The notes below the pieces were generated by a model. The model was not told the DNA's origin. It did not search any database and was given only the letters and a program-made list of their open reading frames with translations. From Blasia pusilla (lineage: Eukaryota > Marchantiophyta > Marchantiopsida > Blasiales), in contig CM114271.1 in assembly GCA_050084515.1 (NCBI GenBank), positions 16,988,001 through 17,052,000 of the forward strand: a stretch of 64,000 bases of DNA, read 5' to 3'. Shown here piece after piece: positions 39,540-50,271 of this stretch. Position numbers and translations under genes: made by a program. Every line of letters starts with the position of its first letter. Position 1 is the first letter of the stretch.

Positions 39540-40685
39540 GCGGTCTTATTGATTATAGGAAGGCGTAGGCAAAATCTTTCAGTGAGCTTAAGAAACGTCC
39601 GTCAGCCATGGATAGCCGAAATTGACTTACAAGTTTTACTTGCTTTTTATGGCCTTGATACCAAAATTCTCCCGTTTCCTATCCACCTTATTGGCCTTCT
39701 ATCTACTTACTCGTGGAAGCAAAATCAAGTTAAGACATTCAAGGGTGTTCAATTCAGTGAAGTTGATTTAACATGGGAGCAAGGTGCCGGGCACTATGCA
39801 AGATTGACAGGTGACATTAAGCCTCATCAGTTCCAAGAGTCGAGGGTGATCATGAAGCTCATGCTTGAGATGCTTGTAGACTTCTCTTCTGCAAAGGCGA
39901 CACACCTACTAGATTGGTTGAGAGATGCATAGTAAAAACGGACCATATCCAACTCCCTTGATCCTGAGCAACATAGAAGTGTTCAATTGAGAACGTGCGG
40001 GCCACGACATCGTTCAATGATAACCTCTCTGTAGGTCGCACTTCATCGGTGCAGTTGCAAAGCAATAACACCTCCTATCATGGATCCCTTATGCCAGAGT
40101 CTCCTAACAAGAGAAAATATGCTTAGTGGTTTCAAGTAAGGTATGACAATATTGCATGCTCCTGCTCTCAACTACTCATTGGTTTCACTGTAGTGTTCAA
40201 TCTTCTTAAGTTACTCTAGTACGTATGTTCTATCTTTTCTTAAGACTGATTATTACTCTCTTTATTTTTCCCGGAGTTGCTACTGCCTATACATTATCCA
40301 TATAGTCATTTTCTTCAAACAAAAGTTTTTCAAGAAGTTATATGAGCAAGTTGACTACAACATGCTCTACGAGTGTTATAGTGCAACCAACTATATGTGT
40401 TTATCTATACGTTTATGTATCTAGAATGAGCACGCCACTCAGATGATGAAAAAATATGCTTTTATTGACTTATATTAGTTGTTGACAAACTCTCTTTCAA
40501 GCATGAACAATTACAAGTCCCTTATTTGCTCTCATTTTTTCTTTTAAAGTATTGTTCTCAACTATGACAGTGTTCCTACTTTCATACATATGTAGCTACT
40601 TATCCAAGAGTTCACCTCTTTTGATGAGTTCGACATGACAAAGTGGGTCAAGAGTACTTACTATGCAAAAACTTTTGGATAGTGT
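39540..40685 (+). pseudogene. Unidentified coding-like relic, several segments
   Basis: A frame open from 39,549 to 39,932 (127 codons) reads like real protein (QVLLAFYGLDTKILPFP, then HLIGLLSTYSWK and GHYARLTGDIKPHQF). After a gap, about 40,008-40,125 is open (SFNDNLSVGRTSSV, then MPESPNKRKYA), then about 40,330-40,410 (LYEQVDYNMLYECYS) and 40,590-40,680 (FDEFDMTKWVKSTYY). The last is preceded by a pyrimidine-rich stretch ending in AG. I do not recognise the family. It could be exons of a decayed host gene, a gene captured by the element represented by the helicase relic, or an uncharacterised transposon protein. Confidence 0.4.
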
Positions 40686-41924
40686 ATACGAGTAATCATG
40701 CCCAAATTAGTGGGAAAGCTCATATTATGGGCAAGTAAAGCCATATGCTAACATTTAATTGAGCCACCCCCAGAGCAGGGACTAAGTGCTGTCCCATCTC
40801 CCAAATCCCGAATAGAATTGATTACATTGGAATTTAGGGAAGTGCATCCAATAATAGAGAAGAGTTGTATATCCATCTTCATGCTAAGGAGGGAGAAATG
40901 TCATATCAATGCAAATAATGTAATAAGATAGGGCATATAGATAGGATAGAGAGTTGGAAAAAGTGTGGGGGTTTTGATCTCTAAAGCCCCATATGGTAGT
41001 GAGAGGTGGATGCGAAAAATTCAAGTGGGTGGTTGAGGTTTGATAATAGGTGGGTAGGAGTTAGGACATGCAAGAATGCAAACTCAGACCAATCTACATA
41101 AGTTCGCGCCTACCTAAAAATTGAGAAATATACAAACGTGAAGCAATTATTGATGTTGATCCAACGTTTGGTCAAGGTTTCCCAATCGTGACCATAAACG
41201 CATGAAATGCTCAACCTTGTTCACGTCTCATCTCTTGTGTCTCTTCCAAAAAGAGACCACTCCAACGCGCAAATTATCCTAGCGTGAGCCCGCTAGAGTT
41301 TGGATGCTTCACTTGCCGCTCGTTTGGTTATGAGGGTCGTGACATGTCTTATCTTAAACCATAACTGGTTCCCTTCAGAGAGAACTATTATCATAAATAT
41401 TTGATGTCACGGACTTTATATGTGTAAGGTGTTAAGGAGAATAAAAGATTCAAGGAGTTTTTTTGAGGCAATTAGAGAATAATATGGCATGGATATGCAA
41501 ACAATCTCAATAAACATCTTAAAATAATATTATGAAGGAATAGATTATACCATAGAATGGTAGAATTCCCAATATTTGAAGTGGAAGGATAGAGTCTAGT
41601 TCATACCAGCCATAGACCATCTCATATTGCTTCATCATCTGAAAAAAAAAAAATATAAAAATAATTAATTAAATAAATATATTGATATTTATATTTATAT
41701 ATATATATATCAATATATATATCAATACTTGATATATATATATATACCCCCTTATATATATATCAATACTTGATATCTCATAGACACATATGGCATAATC
41801 TTCCTTGTAGGTTTCCATAACTAAGGTGCGAGAATATATTTCTTAGTATGGTTTAGAGTATATCTTAATATTCTAATATTTGGTGTGAGAATAAAAAATG
41901 TGATTAGATCATTAAAATATATTA
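40686..41924. other. Intergenic DNA, no gene recognised
   Basis: Balanced to AT-rich sequence with short frames only. The only structure is the AT-rich satellite-like stretch near 41,690-41,775. Confidence 0.55.
41690..41775. repeat. (AT)n microsatellite with ATCAATACTTGAT units
   Basis: Runs of TATATA alternate with ATCAATACTTGATAT, which itself occurs twice. It is self-complementary and likely hypervariable. Confidence 0.85.
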
Positions 41925-42297
41925 CAAATCTTGAAGATACAAAGTGGCCTACTGCATCCATGTGCTGTAAGTCGAGCTTCAATGGAACTTGAACTTGGAG
42001 ATAACTCAACATATGAGAATGCCCATATCGTTATAACTCTTCCATTATTTGACTATTCAAAAAACTAGAGTTTTGAACTATTTTATTAATTTCTACTAAT
42101 AGAAAAAAATTTTCATCATAGGGTTAGATGATCAAAATAAGTTAATAATACTACTCCATAAACCATCGAAGTCATATTATTATGGTTTCTTTCACGTCTA
42201 AGTCAGAACTATCAATCTAAGCTTCTCCTCATATAAGGGGGACAATTGCATCAATGGTGCACATCAAGAAGTGGATGTTGAGAATCCAACATTTGGG
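41925..42297 (-). repeat. Dispersed ~370-bp repeat, copy 2 (solo-LTR-like)
   Basis: Same length and orientation as copy 1 at 22,820-23,190 and similar throughout, with many substitutions. On the minus strand it begins TGTTGGATTCTCAACATCC, which is LTR-like. No target-site duplication was confirmed. Confidence 0.65.
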
Positions 42298-45200
42298 ACT
42301 AATAGTTGAACTTAAGATGGTTAAGAACCTTCGAATTGAAGACCTTGATTTAATCGAAAATACACTATATCATATTCTATGTTTGGAAATTTTAATGTTA
42401 TTGAAGATATAAAGACATATAAGTCACACATAATATAATACATTCCAAAATATTTTTATTATAATTAATAATAAAATAGAATAGATAAGAATGAAAATAA
42501 TGAGAGTATATCGAGATTGATATTAGACAATAAATTTTAAAAATGATACATATTACATTAGCGACTCTAGTTCATGGCTTGTGCAATATATGAAAAAAAT
42601 TTAAAATCCCAAAAAATATTCATAAGAAAAGAAAAGAAAAAAGTCTTCATAACTAAAATTATCATCAATATTATTGTAAGGATAAAATTAGCATGAGTAA
42701 TTTTGGATTAAAAAAAAAGACACAAAAATTTTATTCATTGTTTCAAATTCCTTAACACCTAACTGGACTAAAAAGTATAGAAATAAGAAGTGGAATCCAT
42801 TCTTACCGCTCAATCCATAAAATATCATTTTATTTCTTACATTTAGATTATTATTTGTGTTTATATATAAGAATTATGTGTCTTCTTGCATATTAAGATC
42901 AATCTCTCCTATGTTAAACTTTCAATTAACACTTGGAACTTTGCATACTTACGGTTCCATTTCATAAGAGGTATTTATTAATCTTTTATATTTGTTCCTA
43001 TATTATTGAACCATAATCTTATATACTTGTTCCTATCTTACATTTGTTCTTATATTCATTTTTAATAATGATAAGAGAATATATGCTATTCTATGAACAT
43101 AAGTAAAATTGCATGTAATATGTTTTATATATACATGGTATTTATCTATTTAAGATCCTCAATTTAGAAAGATGTAATCCATTGTGAAAAAAATTTGATG
43201 TGTAAATTTATTATATTCTTAAGAAAAAATAGACCATGTATTTCCATATTATAAATAAATATAAAATTTATGATTTTCCATAAATTTATATGACATGATA
43301 ATTTTGGAATTAGAAATTGGTTAAATATTAAAGAGAGACTGACAACATAAGGTTATAAGAAAGAGAAGAAGAAGTTGCGAAGGTTTGAAGAAAGAGATGG
43401 TGTCATTATAAAAGTTAGAGAGGATTTAGATGGATCCGATACAAAATCAAATATGCTTATGATCAAGGTACTATTATGATGATGGAAGCATACATTTCCA
43501 TACCATCAAAATTTGTGATCCATCATAATCATTATGACATGAGTTATATTAATAGTTTAATTCATTACGTTTTGGGTCAGAAGGATCTCTTATACTATCT
43601 TTATGATTCTCTTAGAATTGCTCAAGCATTCCTTTATAGTATGGATAGATTTAGTGGATTAAATTGATTTTTTTGCAAGATACATGAGCTCTACCTATTC
43701 TTATTTAAGGGAGAACTTTACAATTTTAATTAAGCTTTCTTGAAAAAAGGGTTTTGGCACAATATAATCAAAGGATAGAATACAAAAAAAGGAATTCATT
43801 TAGAATACTTTAAGAATATAAATTGAAGAATGTATTTGGAATAAATTTTATTTAATCGATTCAAAAAGATTAATTTAAATAAGATGCTAATGCCTCGGAA
43901 AAACATTCATCTACATTCCTTCCTTTTGGAAATAATAAATATTTAACAAGAAAGTTAATGAAATCCAAAATATTACATATCAGAGAAATTTCCAAAACAT
44001 AACAATATTTTAATCTTGTAATATCTAAATCAACGGAGCAAAATTTTTCCAGATAAAGGAGCTTAGAAAATCTTGAATTCAAATGATCGAATTTGAAATT
44101 AACAATGTACATTTGGAGAGATTTGTACTATGGCTAGAAAGATAGACATTCGATGAATGAATTTCCACATGAAAAAGATTGTATCAAAATAATCATATCT
44201 ATTTCCTTATGATTAAATATCCCTTATCTTATTAAGATTTTATTTTTCTTCTAAAAATATCCAGATGAAATTGATATCTTAAAACAATCTCTAATACTTG
44301 AAAGTTTTGGTTTATAAAGTAGTACATTATCATATGAATGTTAAAATAGTCTATATAAATATATCAATCATACGTGCATCTTTTATTTTCTATCTTATAG
44401 TCTAGGCACAAATTTGTAGGGTTATGGCACATAAGTAATTCTCTATAAGCCAATCCTATCATTATTAACTTGGTTTCTAATGCTATGTATTAATTTCTTG
44501 TTATGTTATTTTTTTTGAAAATTTCCATACCGTATCAATGGTTTGGGAAACAAGATACGCAAACATAAATATGCAAGAGTCATTCTCAAATTTTCTCGAT
44601 CATCTATTTCCCAAAGTCGACTTAAGTGTAAATGGATTTCTATAAGGTTTATAATTTATAGCATTAAATTTATCAAGAGATTGTAAAGATGAAATGCCAT
44701 GAAACATAAGCATACATCCTAGACATGGTTTTCCACTTTGTGCATGTGGACTGGGAATCTCACAGACAGAATGAACAAGACCAAGATCAATGTGACAATC
44801 AGACATGGATGTAGGGTATTAAAAGTCGGCAGGGAGGAAGGATGTAAAAACGTTCATAAGGACAAAACCGAGACCAATGGATGGACAAGCTGTAGGACAA
44901 AATGGTTGAGGTTGTAAGACATGATCGTAACACCCTAATGCTAGATAAGACATGGAAACAAAAACTACTAACATTGGATTTGATCATGTTTCTCTTTTGC
45001 CGACAATACCTATGAAAATTCATGCAAAGATTATTCAATTCCCAAGATTAAAAGAAATGGTGCCACTTATAGAGGATACACTATAACAAGAATCACAACA
45101 ATTGAGCAAAACTCGTAGATAACCTAACGAACTCCCTAAATAGCCATTCTTTCCATGGGAGGAGAGGGGGGGAGATAAAGAAAACACTAAATTTTCGGCA

Positions 45201-45640
45201 AAAGAATACATTTAGAAAAAATCCACACGAACCGAAATCCCTTTGGCAACAAAATATTAATTAGAAATAAATACAAAAGAATTCCTGAAATTAATATCCT
45301 CCGGTGACAAGTATAAGAATAGTACGAGAATGATAATATCCCTCGGTACAATACATTAATAGAGGGAAATTATCCGGAGCGGAAAAAAAAAAAACAAACA
45401 AAGAAACGAACGCTACTAAAAGAAGGAGATATGCTCGTGCGGTCAACAACTTCTGTGGACTCGGGATTATTTGGTTGGATTTAGTTATTTAAGAAAGAAA
45501 GGGAGAAAACGTTCGTAATCAATTAATTCGAATTAATCGGGCGAAAATCTGACCGTGCACGGAGTAAAACGGATTTGTTACCAGCCGGATGGATGTCGAC
45601 GATTGATTAGTTAATTAATAATTAATTAATTAGTCGCCGA
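42298..45640. other. AT-rich intergenic DNA, no gene recognised
   Basis: Short open frames without motifs. The 44,560-45,060 part is somewhat less AT-rich and has two adjacent open minus-strand frames (44,600-44,806 and 44,799-45,038) that I cannot identify. Composition turns GC-rich from about 45,420 towards the ARF gene. Confidence 0.5.
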
Positions 45641-47364
45641 TCGACCGACTAGCGAGGTGAACGGAGGAGGCTTGGGGAGCCTGGCGAGGACCGCAAGGGA
45701 GGAAGGAATAGGGGTCGGGGCCACGCACAGTGTAGTGTACTGTAGTGGAGCAGTGGCGGTGGTGGTGTACTGTACAGAGCGCCGCAGAGGTGCGAGGAAG
45801 TCCGAGGGACGGACGGGAGTTTTAATTCAAAGGTCCAGTTTTGGACTGTCTGGGGCTGTCGCTGGTCGGGATAGTGATGGTGGTGGTGGTGCGGGCGGTG
45901 GCGGTAGAAGGAGTTGTCCGGATGGCACCGGACCCGATCACGCGAGGCCAGCGCTGCTACAGGGAGAGCGGACGGAGCGGAGAGAGGAAAAGGGACGGAC
46001 GGAAGAGAGAGAGAGAGAGAGAGGGATGCAGAAACGAGGAGAGGGTAAATTATCGGGTAGTAATCCGCATCGCCAGAAGCGCGTGGATGAGAGCGGGAGG
46101 GGAGGTGATGGAGCGAGCGTGAGGGAAGAGCGGGCGCACGCGATCGATGAGTCGAGTCACCGGTTTATGCTCGCGCGGTGGGGTAGAGATCATCCGCTGT
46201 CTTTGTCGTCCTCCCACCTCCCATTTGTTGTCTTTATGCCGCTTCGCACTCGGCAGCTCGAGTCCCCGTCGTGCTTCTGACTTTTTCTCTGTTTCCAGTA
46301 GAAATAGTGAGCGAGTGAGTGAGAGGGAGAGAGAGAGAGAGAGTGGGGCCATGCGTGCCTGGGTTCCCGGCAGAAGCGTCATCCCATCCACTGCCGCTGC
46401 AGCTGCGCCTCTTTATCTTGCGTGGGGTTCGATCGGGGAACCCCTCGCTGGCTGTTGTGCGTGTATATGTCTGGGTGGGAAGAGGAGATCATGCCCGCTC
46501 GAGATATCATCCTGCGTTCCTGCTTGCTCGCTCGCCTGCTTTCTTTCATGACATGATCCGCTTTCCGCTGCTGTGGGTTCTCTTGCTTTCGCGTCTCACC
46601 CACGGACGGACTCCTCGTTTCGTCGAGGAGGGCTTTCTTTCTGTCGTGTGAAAGGTTCTCGAGGTCATTCAATCGGAGGCCGCCTTTTTAGGGGGTTGGG
46701 TTTACTTTCTGCAGTTTGGCGGGTCGAGACGAGACCTGCCTCGCTCACCTACCCACCGACTGACGCACATCCTCACAGGAGGAGGAGGAGGACGAGGAGA
46801 AGAAGCAGGAGAAGTGGCGTCTTTCGGCTTTGTGATGCCGTTATCGCATGGCGTGAGCATCCGTTCGTGGTTTCGTTCTCTTCCGCAGCGTAGTGTGTCG
46901 GGCGGTGACGCGAGAGCGTATATTAGCGTCTTCTTGCGTCGGGGCGGCACCTCTGAGCACCCGTAGGCGAATTGCTAGAATCCGTGGGGGGCTTCAGGTC
47001 GTGGCGGAGCATGGATCGGACTTAGGAGCGTGGAATTTGGGACGATTCGCTCTTGTTCTTGGCGTCCTCGTCTGCCCTCGCTCTTGGTCCAATCCCTCTC
47101 TGGTTTGTGTCTCCATTCCTCTCTCGCTCTGGCTCCCAAGAAGCGGTGGGCAGCGCTCCCGTCGACAGGTGCCGCATCTTGCTGCGTTTCGAATCGACGT
47201 GCTCTGTCGGTGCGCCGGGCTTAGGACGTGGGAGCGTCGAGCTGGAGGTCACGAGGGAGCTCTTGGGTGTGCAGTCTCTCCTTCGTGAGTCACACCGAGG
47301 CTTTCTCCCATCCGCCAAAATTGCCAAAATTGCGCCTCCGCTCTCCGGTTCGTTCGCTTTTGGA
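45641..47364 (+). promoter_or_regulatory. Promoter and long 5' leader of the ARF gene
   Basis: A GC-rich 1.7-kb stretch ends at the ARF start codon. It holds (GA)n runs around 46,004-46,024 and 46,329-46,344 and several upstream ATGs with short to medium frames (46,147, 46,319 and 46,573 among them), which suggests translational control by uORFs, a known theme for ARF mRNAs. Pyrimidine tracts followed by AG at 46,281-46,298 and 46,701-46,714 are plausible acceptors of a 5'-UTR intron. TGTCGG, a high-affinity ARF-binding hexamer, occurs at 46,896-46,901 and 47,205-47,210. Promoter and leader cannot be separated without transcript data. Confidence 0.55.
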
Positions 47365-50271
47365 ATGCCCGGGCCAAGCCCCGGGTGTGGCACAATGAAC
47401 GGGGCTAACATCAAGATGGAGAAATCTGAGGAGTCGATGGGCGGAGGGAAAGGCTGGGGCGGCGGTGGCGGTGGTAGAGATCGAGATTCCTCCTCTGATG
47501 GAGGAGGAGTTGGAGGTTCAGGAGACAACACGGGTTTGGATCCGCAGCTTTGGCATGCCTGCGCAGGAGGGATGGTTCAACTCCCACCTGTGGGGGCGAA
47601 GGTGATATACTTTCCTCAAGGCCATGGAGAGCAAGCTGCGACTCCGCCCGAATTCCCCAGGATAATGGGGCCGCAGGGAACAATTCCTTGCAGAGTTGTT
47701 TCCGTTAGCTTCCTGGCGGATACAGAGACGGACGAGGTGTACGCCCGCATCCGCCTGCAACCTCTGCAATCCGAGCCTTCCATGTCGCACTCGGACTCAT
47801 CTCTGGACGCCGATGGAACCCCTTCCTCTCCGCCCCCGGAGAAGCCGGCATCGTTCGCCAAGACGCTCACGCAGAGCGATGCCAACAACGGGGGAGGATT
47901 CTCCGTCCCGCGCTACTGCGCAGAGACCATATTTCCCCCTCTCGATTACTCGATCGATCCGCCGGTGCAGACCGTACTGGCGAAAGATGTGCACGGGGAA
48001 AGGTGGAAGTTTCGTCACATTTACAGAGGCACCCCTCGCAGGCATCTGCTGACCACAGGTTGGAGTACTTTTGTGAACCAGAAGAAGCTGGTCGCGGGAG
48101 ACGCCATTGTGTTCCTCCGCACGGCGAGCGGGGAGCTCTGCGTGGGAGTGAGGAGGTCCATGCGCGGCACGGGTGGCACCGATTCGTCGACCTGGTCGGG
48201 CGGATCTTCGACCTCGCACCATCGACCTAATCGCTGGGAGCTCAAGGGAACGGAGAGTTTCTCGGACTTTCTGGGCGGGGAGGGTGCAGCCGGCGTGCCC
48301 ATGTCTTCGAGCGGTAGTGCAGGTGGGTCGAGGGGCCCGGGGAATAGCAGCGCGGGCCCTGGGATCGGCATTCCCGGCCCCTCGACCACGAGCAGCTTCG
48401 CAAGAAACCGGGCCCGAGTGACAGCCCAGTCGGTGCTGGAAGCAGCCTCGCTAGCGATTGCAGGCCAGCCGTTCGAAGTGGTGTATTACCCGAGGGCGAG
48501 CACCGCCGAGTTCTGCGTCAAGGAGCAGGCGGTGAAATCGGCCCTCGATCACACATGGTATCCAGGCATGAGGTTCAAGATGGCTTTCGAGACCGAGGAT
48601 TCGTCGAGAATTAGCTGGTTCATGGGCACCATTGCATCCGTGCAGCCTGCCGACTCGCTGTGGCCCAAGTCCCCTTGGCGTGTTCTTCAGGTGCGGAATT
48701 CTTCCCCTCAACTCATCTGACCCCTCCTCCTTCTCCTTCTCCTCCTCTTCCGCTTCCGCTCACCCCGAAGAGAGCCGCGGACGTCGTCGACGCTCCCCCG
48801 CATGTGCGCCGGCCCTCCGACGCCGAGAGTGCGGAGCGGATGGAGCGTCGCCCAGGACGACCGCGCGCGATTTCCGGTGGCCCCGATGGAATTCTCGCTC
48901 GTTTTGATGATCAGCGGCCGATTCGGCCTTAGAGCTCGTGACCGACCGACGACTGACTCCGGTGACTCGATTCGTGCAGGTGACTTGGGACGAACCGGAC
49001 CTGCTCCAAGGAGTCAGCCGAGTGAGCCCCTGGCAAGTGGAGTTAGTGTCGACGTTGCCCATGCAATTGCCTCCCTTCTCCCTTCCGAAGAAGAAGCTGA
49101 GGGCTGCTCAGCCCTCAGAGTTGAACATCCAAGGTCAAGGGCTGATGGGAATGCCCATCGGAGCTCTACCTAGTGTATTCGGGCAAATCAACCCCTGGGT
49201 GCAGGGACTTACCATGGAGGAAGTTTCTGCGGGCATGCAGGGAGCCAGGCATGATCGAGTTTTTGGGCTTGCCTTGCCGGAGAAATTCCGGCAGGGTAAA
49301 ATCCATGGTACTTTTTTCCCAGCAGACAGCTACTATCATCCAGATAATGCTGGACGAGGCGGTGTGGGAGAACACCACTCTGGTGCATTCTCACACCAGG
49401 ATCGTGCGAACAATCTTACCTCCTTGATTAGCTCGATGGGCAGCGTTCCTCCCAGTGACCACGGCCCGGCTGGCACGCTGATCGTCCCAGCGTCGTGGAC
49501 CGGGGGCCCTACAATCAAAAGCGCGTCTACGTTTGTGCTGTTCGGCCAAGCGATCAACACCGACTCCAACAAAAGCCAACCTCAACATTCCGGTGGGAGT
49601 TCGTCCGACGGCCCTTCCCTCCAGCACTTGAAGGAGGAATCTTCGGCCAAGAGGAAGGGTTCGCCCTCGGGCTCAATTCTGTCCGAGGGGCACATGGAGA
49701 GGGCGCAGAAGTTCCTGGCCGGAGGTTTGAGCAACGGGAAGCAGACGGATTCTAAATTGTCCGAGAATCTCAAATGGGTGTCTGGTTTGGACAAGGACCG
49801 AGCTGGAGAGAAGAGAGCTTCATCCCCCGGCGAGTGCTTCTCGCACTGCAAAGTCTTCAGAGAAAACGATGAGGTCGGACGGACCGTCGACCTTTCCCAA
49901 TTCTCTTCCTACGACCAACTCCACGAGAGGCTGGGGGCGATGTTCAGCCTCGAGCACGAGTTGCCGCTGAACGCGATAGTGTACAGAGACGGTGAAAATC
50001 ACACACGAGCCGTGGGTTGCGAGCCTTACAGGTACTCCCTCCTACTCCGAACCTGCAGTTTTGTTCCCCTCTTAGATTCGGTCTTACCGATGGGCAGGGA
50101 TTGATTCGCGTGCACCGCGGACTGCCGCACTCCGTTTTCGCTTGTGTTCCTAACCGCGAAGTATATGCTCATGCCGTTTGTTGCCTTGCGCACAGGAACT
50201 TCGCGAATTCGGCGAGGCGGCTTATCATCCGCGGAGACCAGCCGAGCAATGGGACGGCGCGGTCGCAATAG
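47365..50271 (+). CDS. Auxin response factor, class C (ARF10/16/17 type)
   Basis: Nuclear transcription factor of the auxin pathway; class C ARFs act mostly as repressors. Exons 47,365-48,690, 48,980-50,031 and 50,196-50,271 (GT-AG, phases join) give 817 residues, longer than the roughly 600-700 of flowering-plant class C members because of a Gly-rich N-terminus (about 25-53) and loose linkers. A first dimerisation segment starts at about 58 (LDPQLWHACAGGMVQLPP). The B3 DNA-binding domain is at about 160-265 with the contact motif RGTPRRHLLT at 221-230. The second dimerisation/ancillary region is at about 355-475. The middle region has the miR160 site (MQGAR) and the class C motif FVLFGQAI. 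The PB1 domain starts near SHCKVF and is split by the last intron. Its usual G-D-x-P acidic residue is C here (VGCEPY), so the negative face is weakened. The start is the first in-frame ATG; the one at 47,395 is an alternative. The frame is intact. Confidence 0.93.
49231..49251 (+). promoter_or_regulatory. miR160 target site in ARF exon 2
   Basis: The 21-nt stretch ending CAGGGAGCCAGGCA is complementary to miR160 except for the first position (G where T is usual) and one G:U pair at position 7. It encodes GMQGAR, the conserved place of the site in class C ARFs. Cleavage would be expected between the bases paired with miRNA nucleotides 10 and 11. This ties the gene to the miR160-ARF module conserved across land plants. 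Confidence 0.92.

Noticed and set aside
22820-42297. The two ~370-bp repeats as the LTR pair of one 19-kb element
   Set aside because: They are strongly diverged from each other, the spacing is too long, and no polymerase in consistent orientation lies between them.
45657-46280. 207-codon open frame upstream of the ARF
   Set aside because: Runs through GA-dinucleotide repeats and is Gly/Arg/Glu-rich; best explained as promoter and leader DNA.
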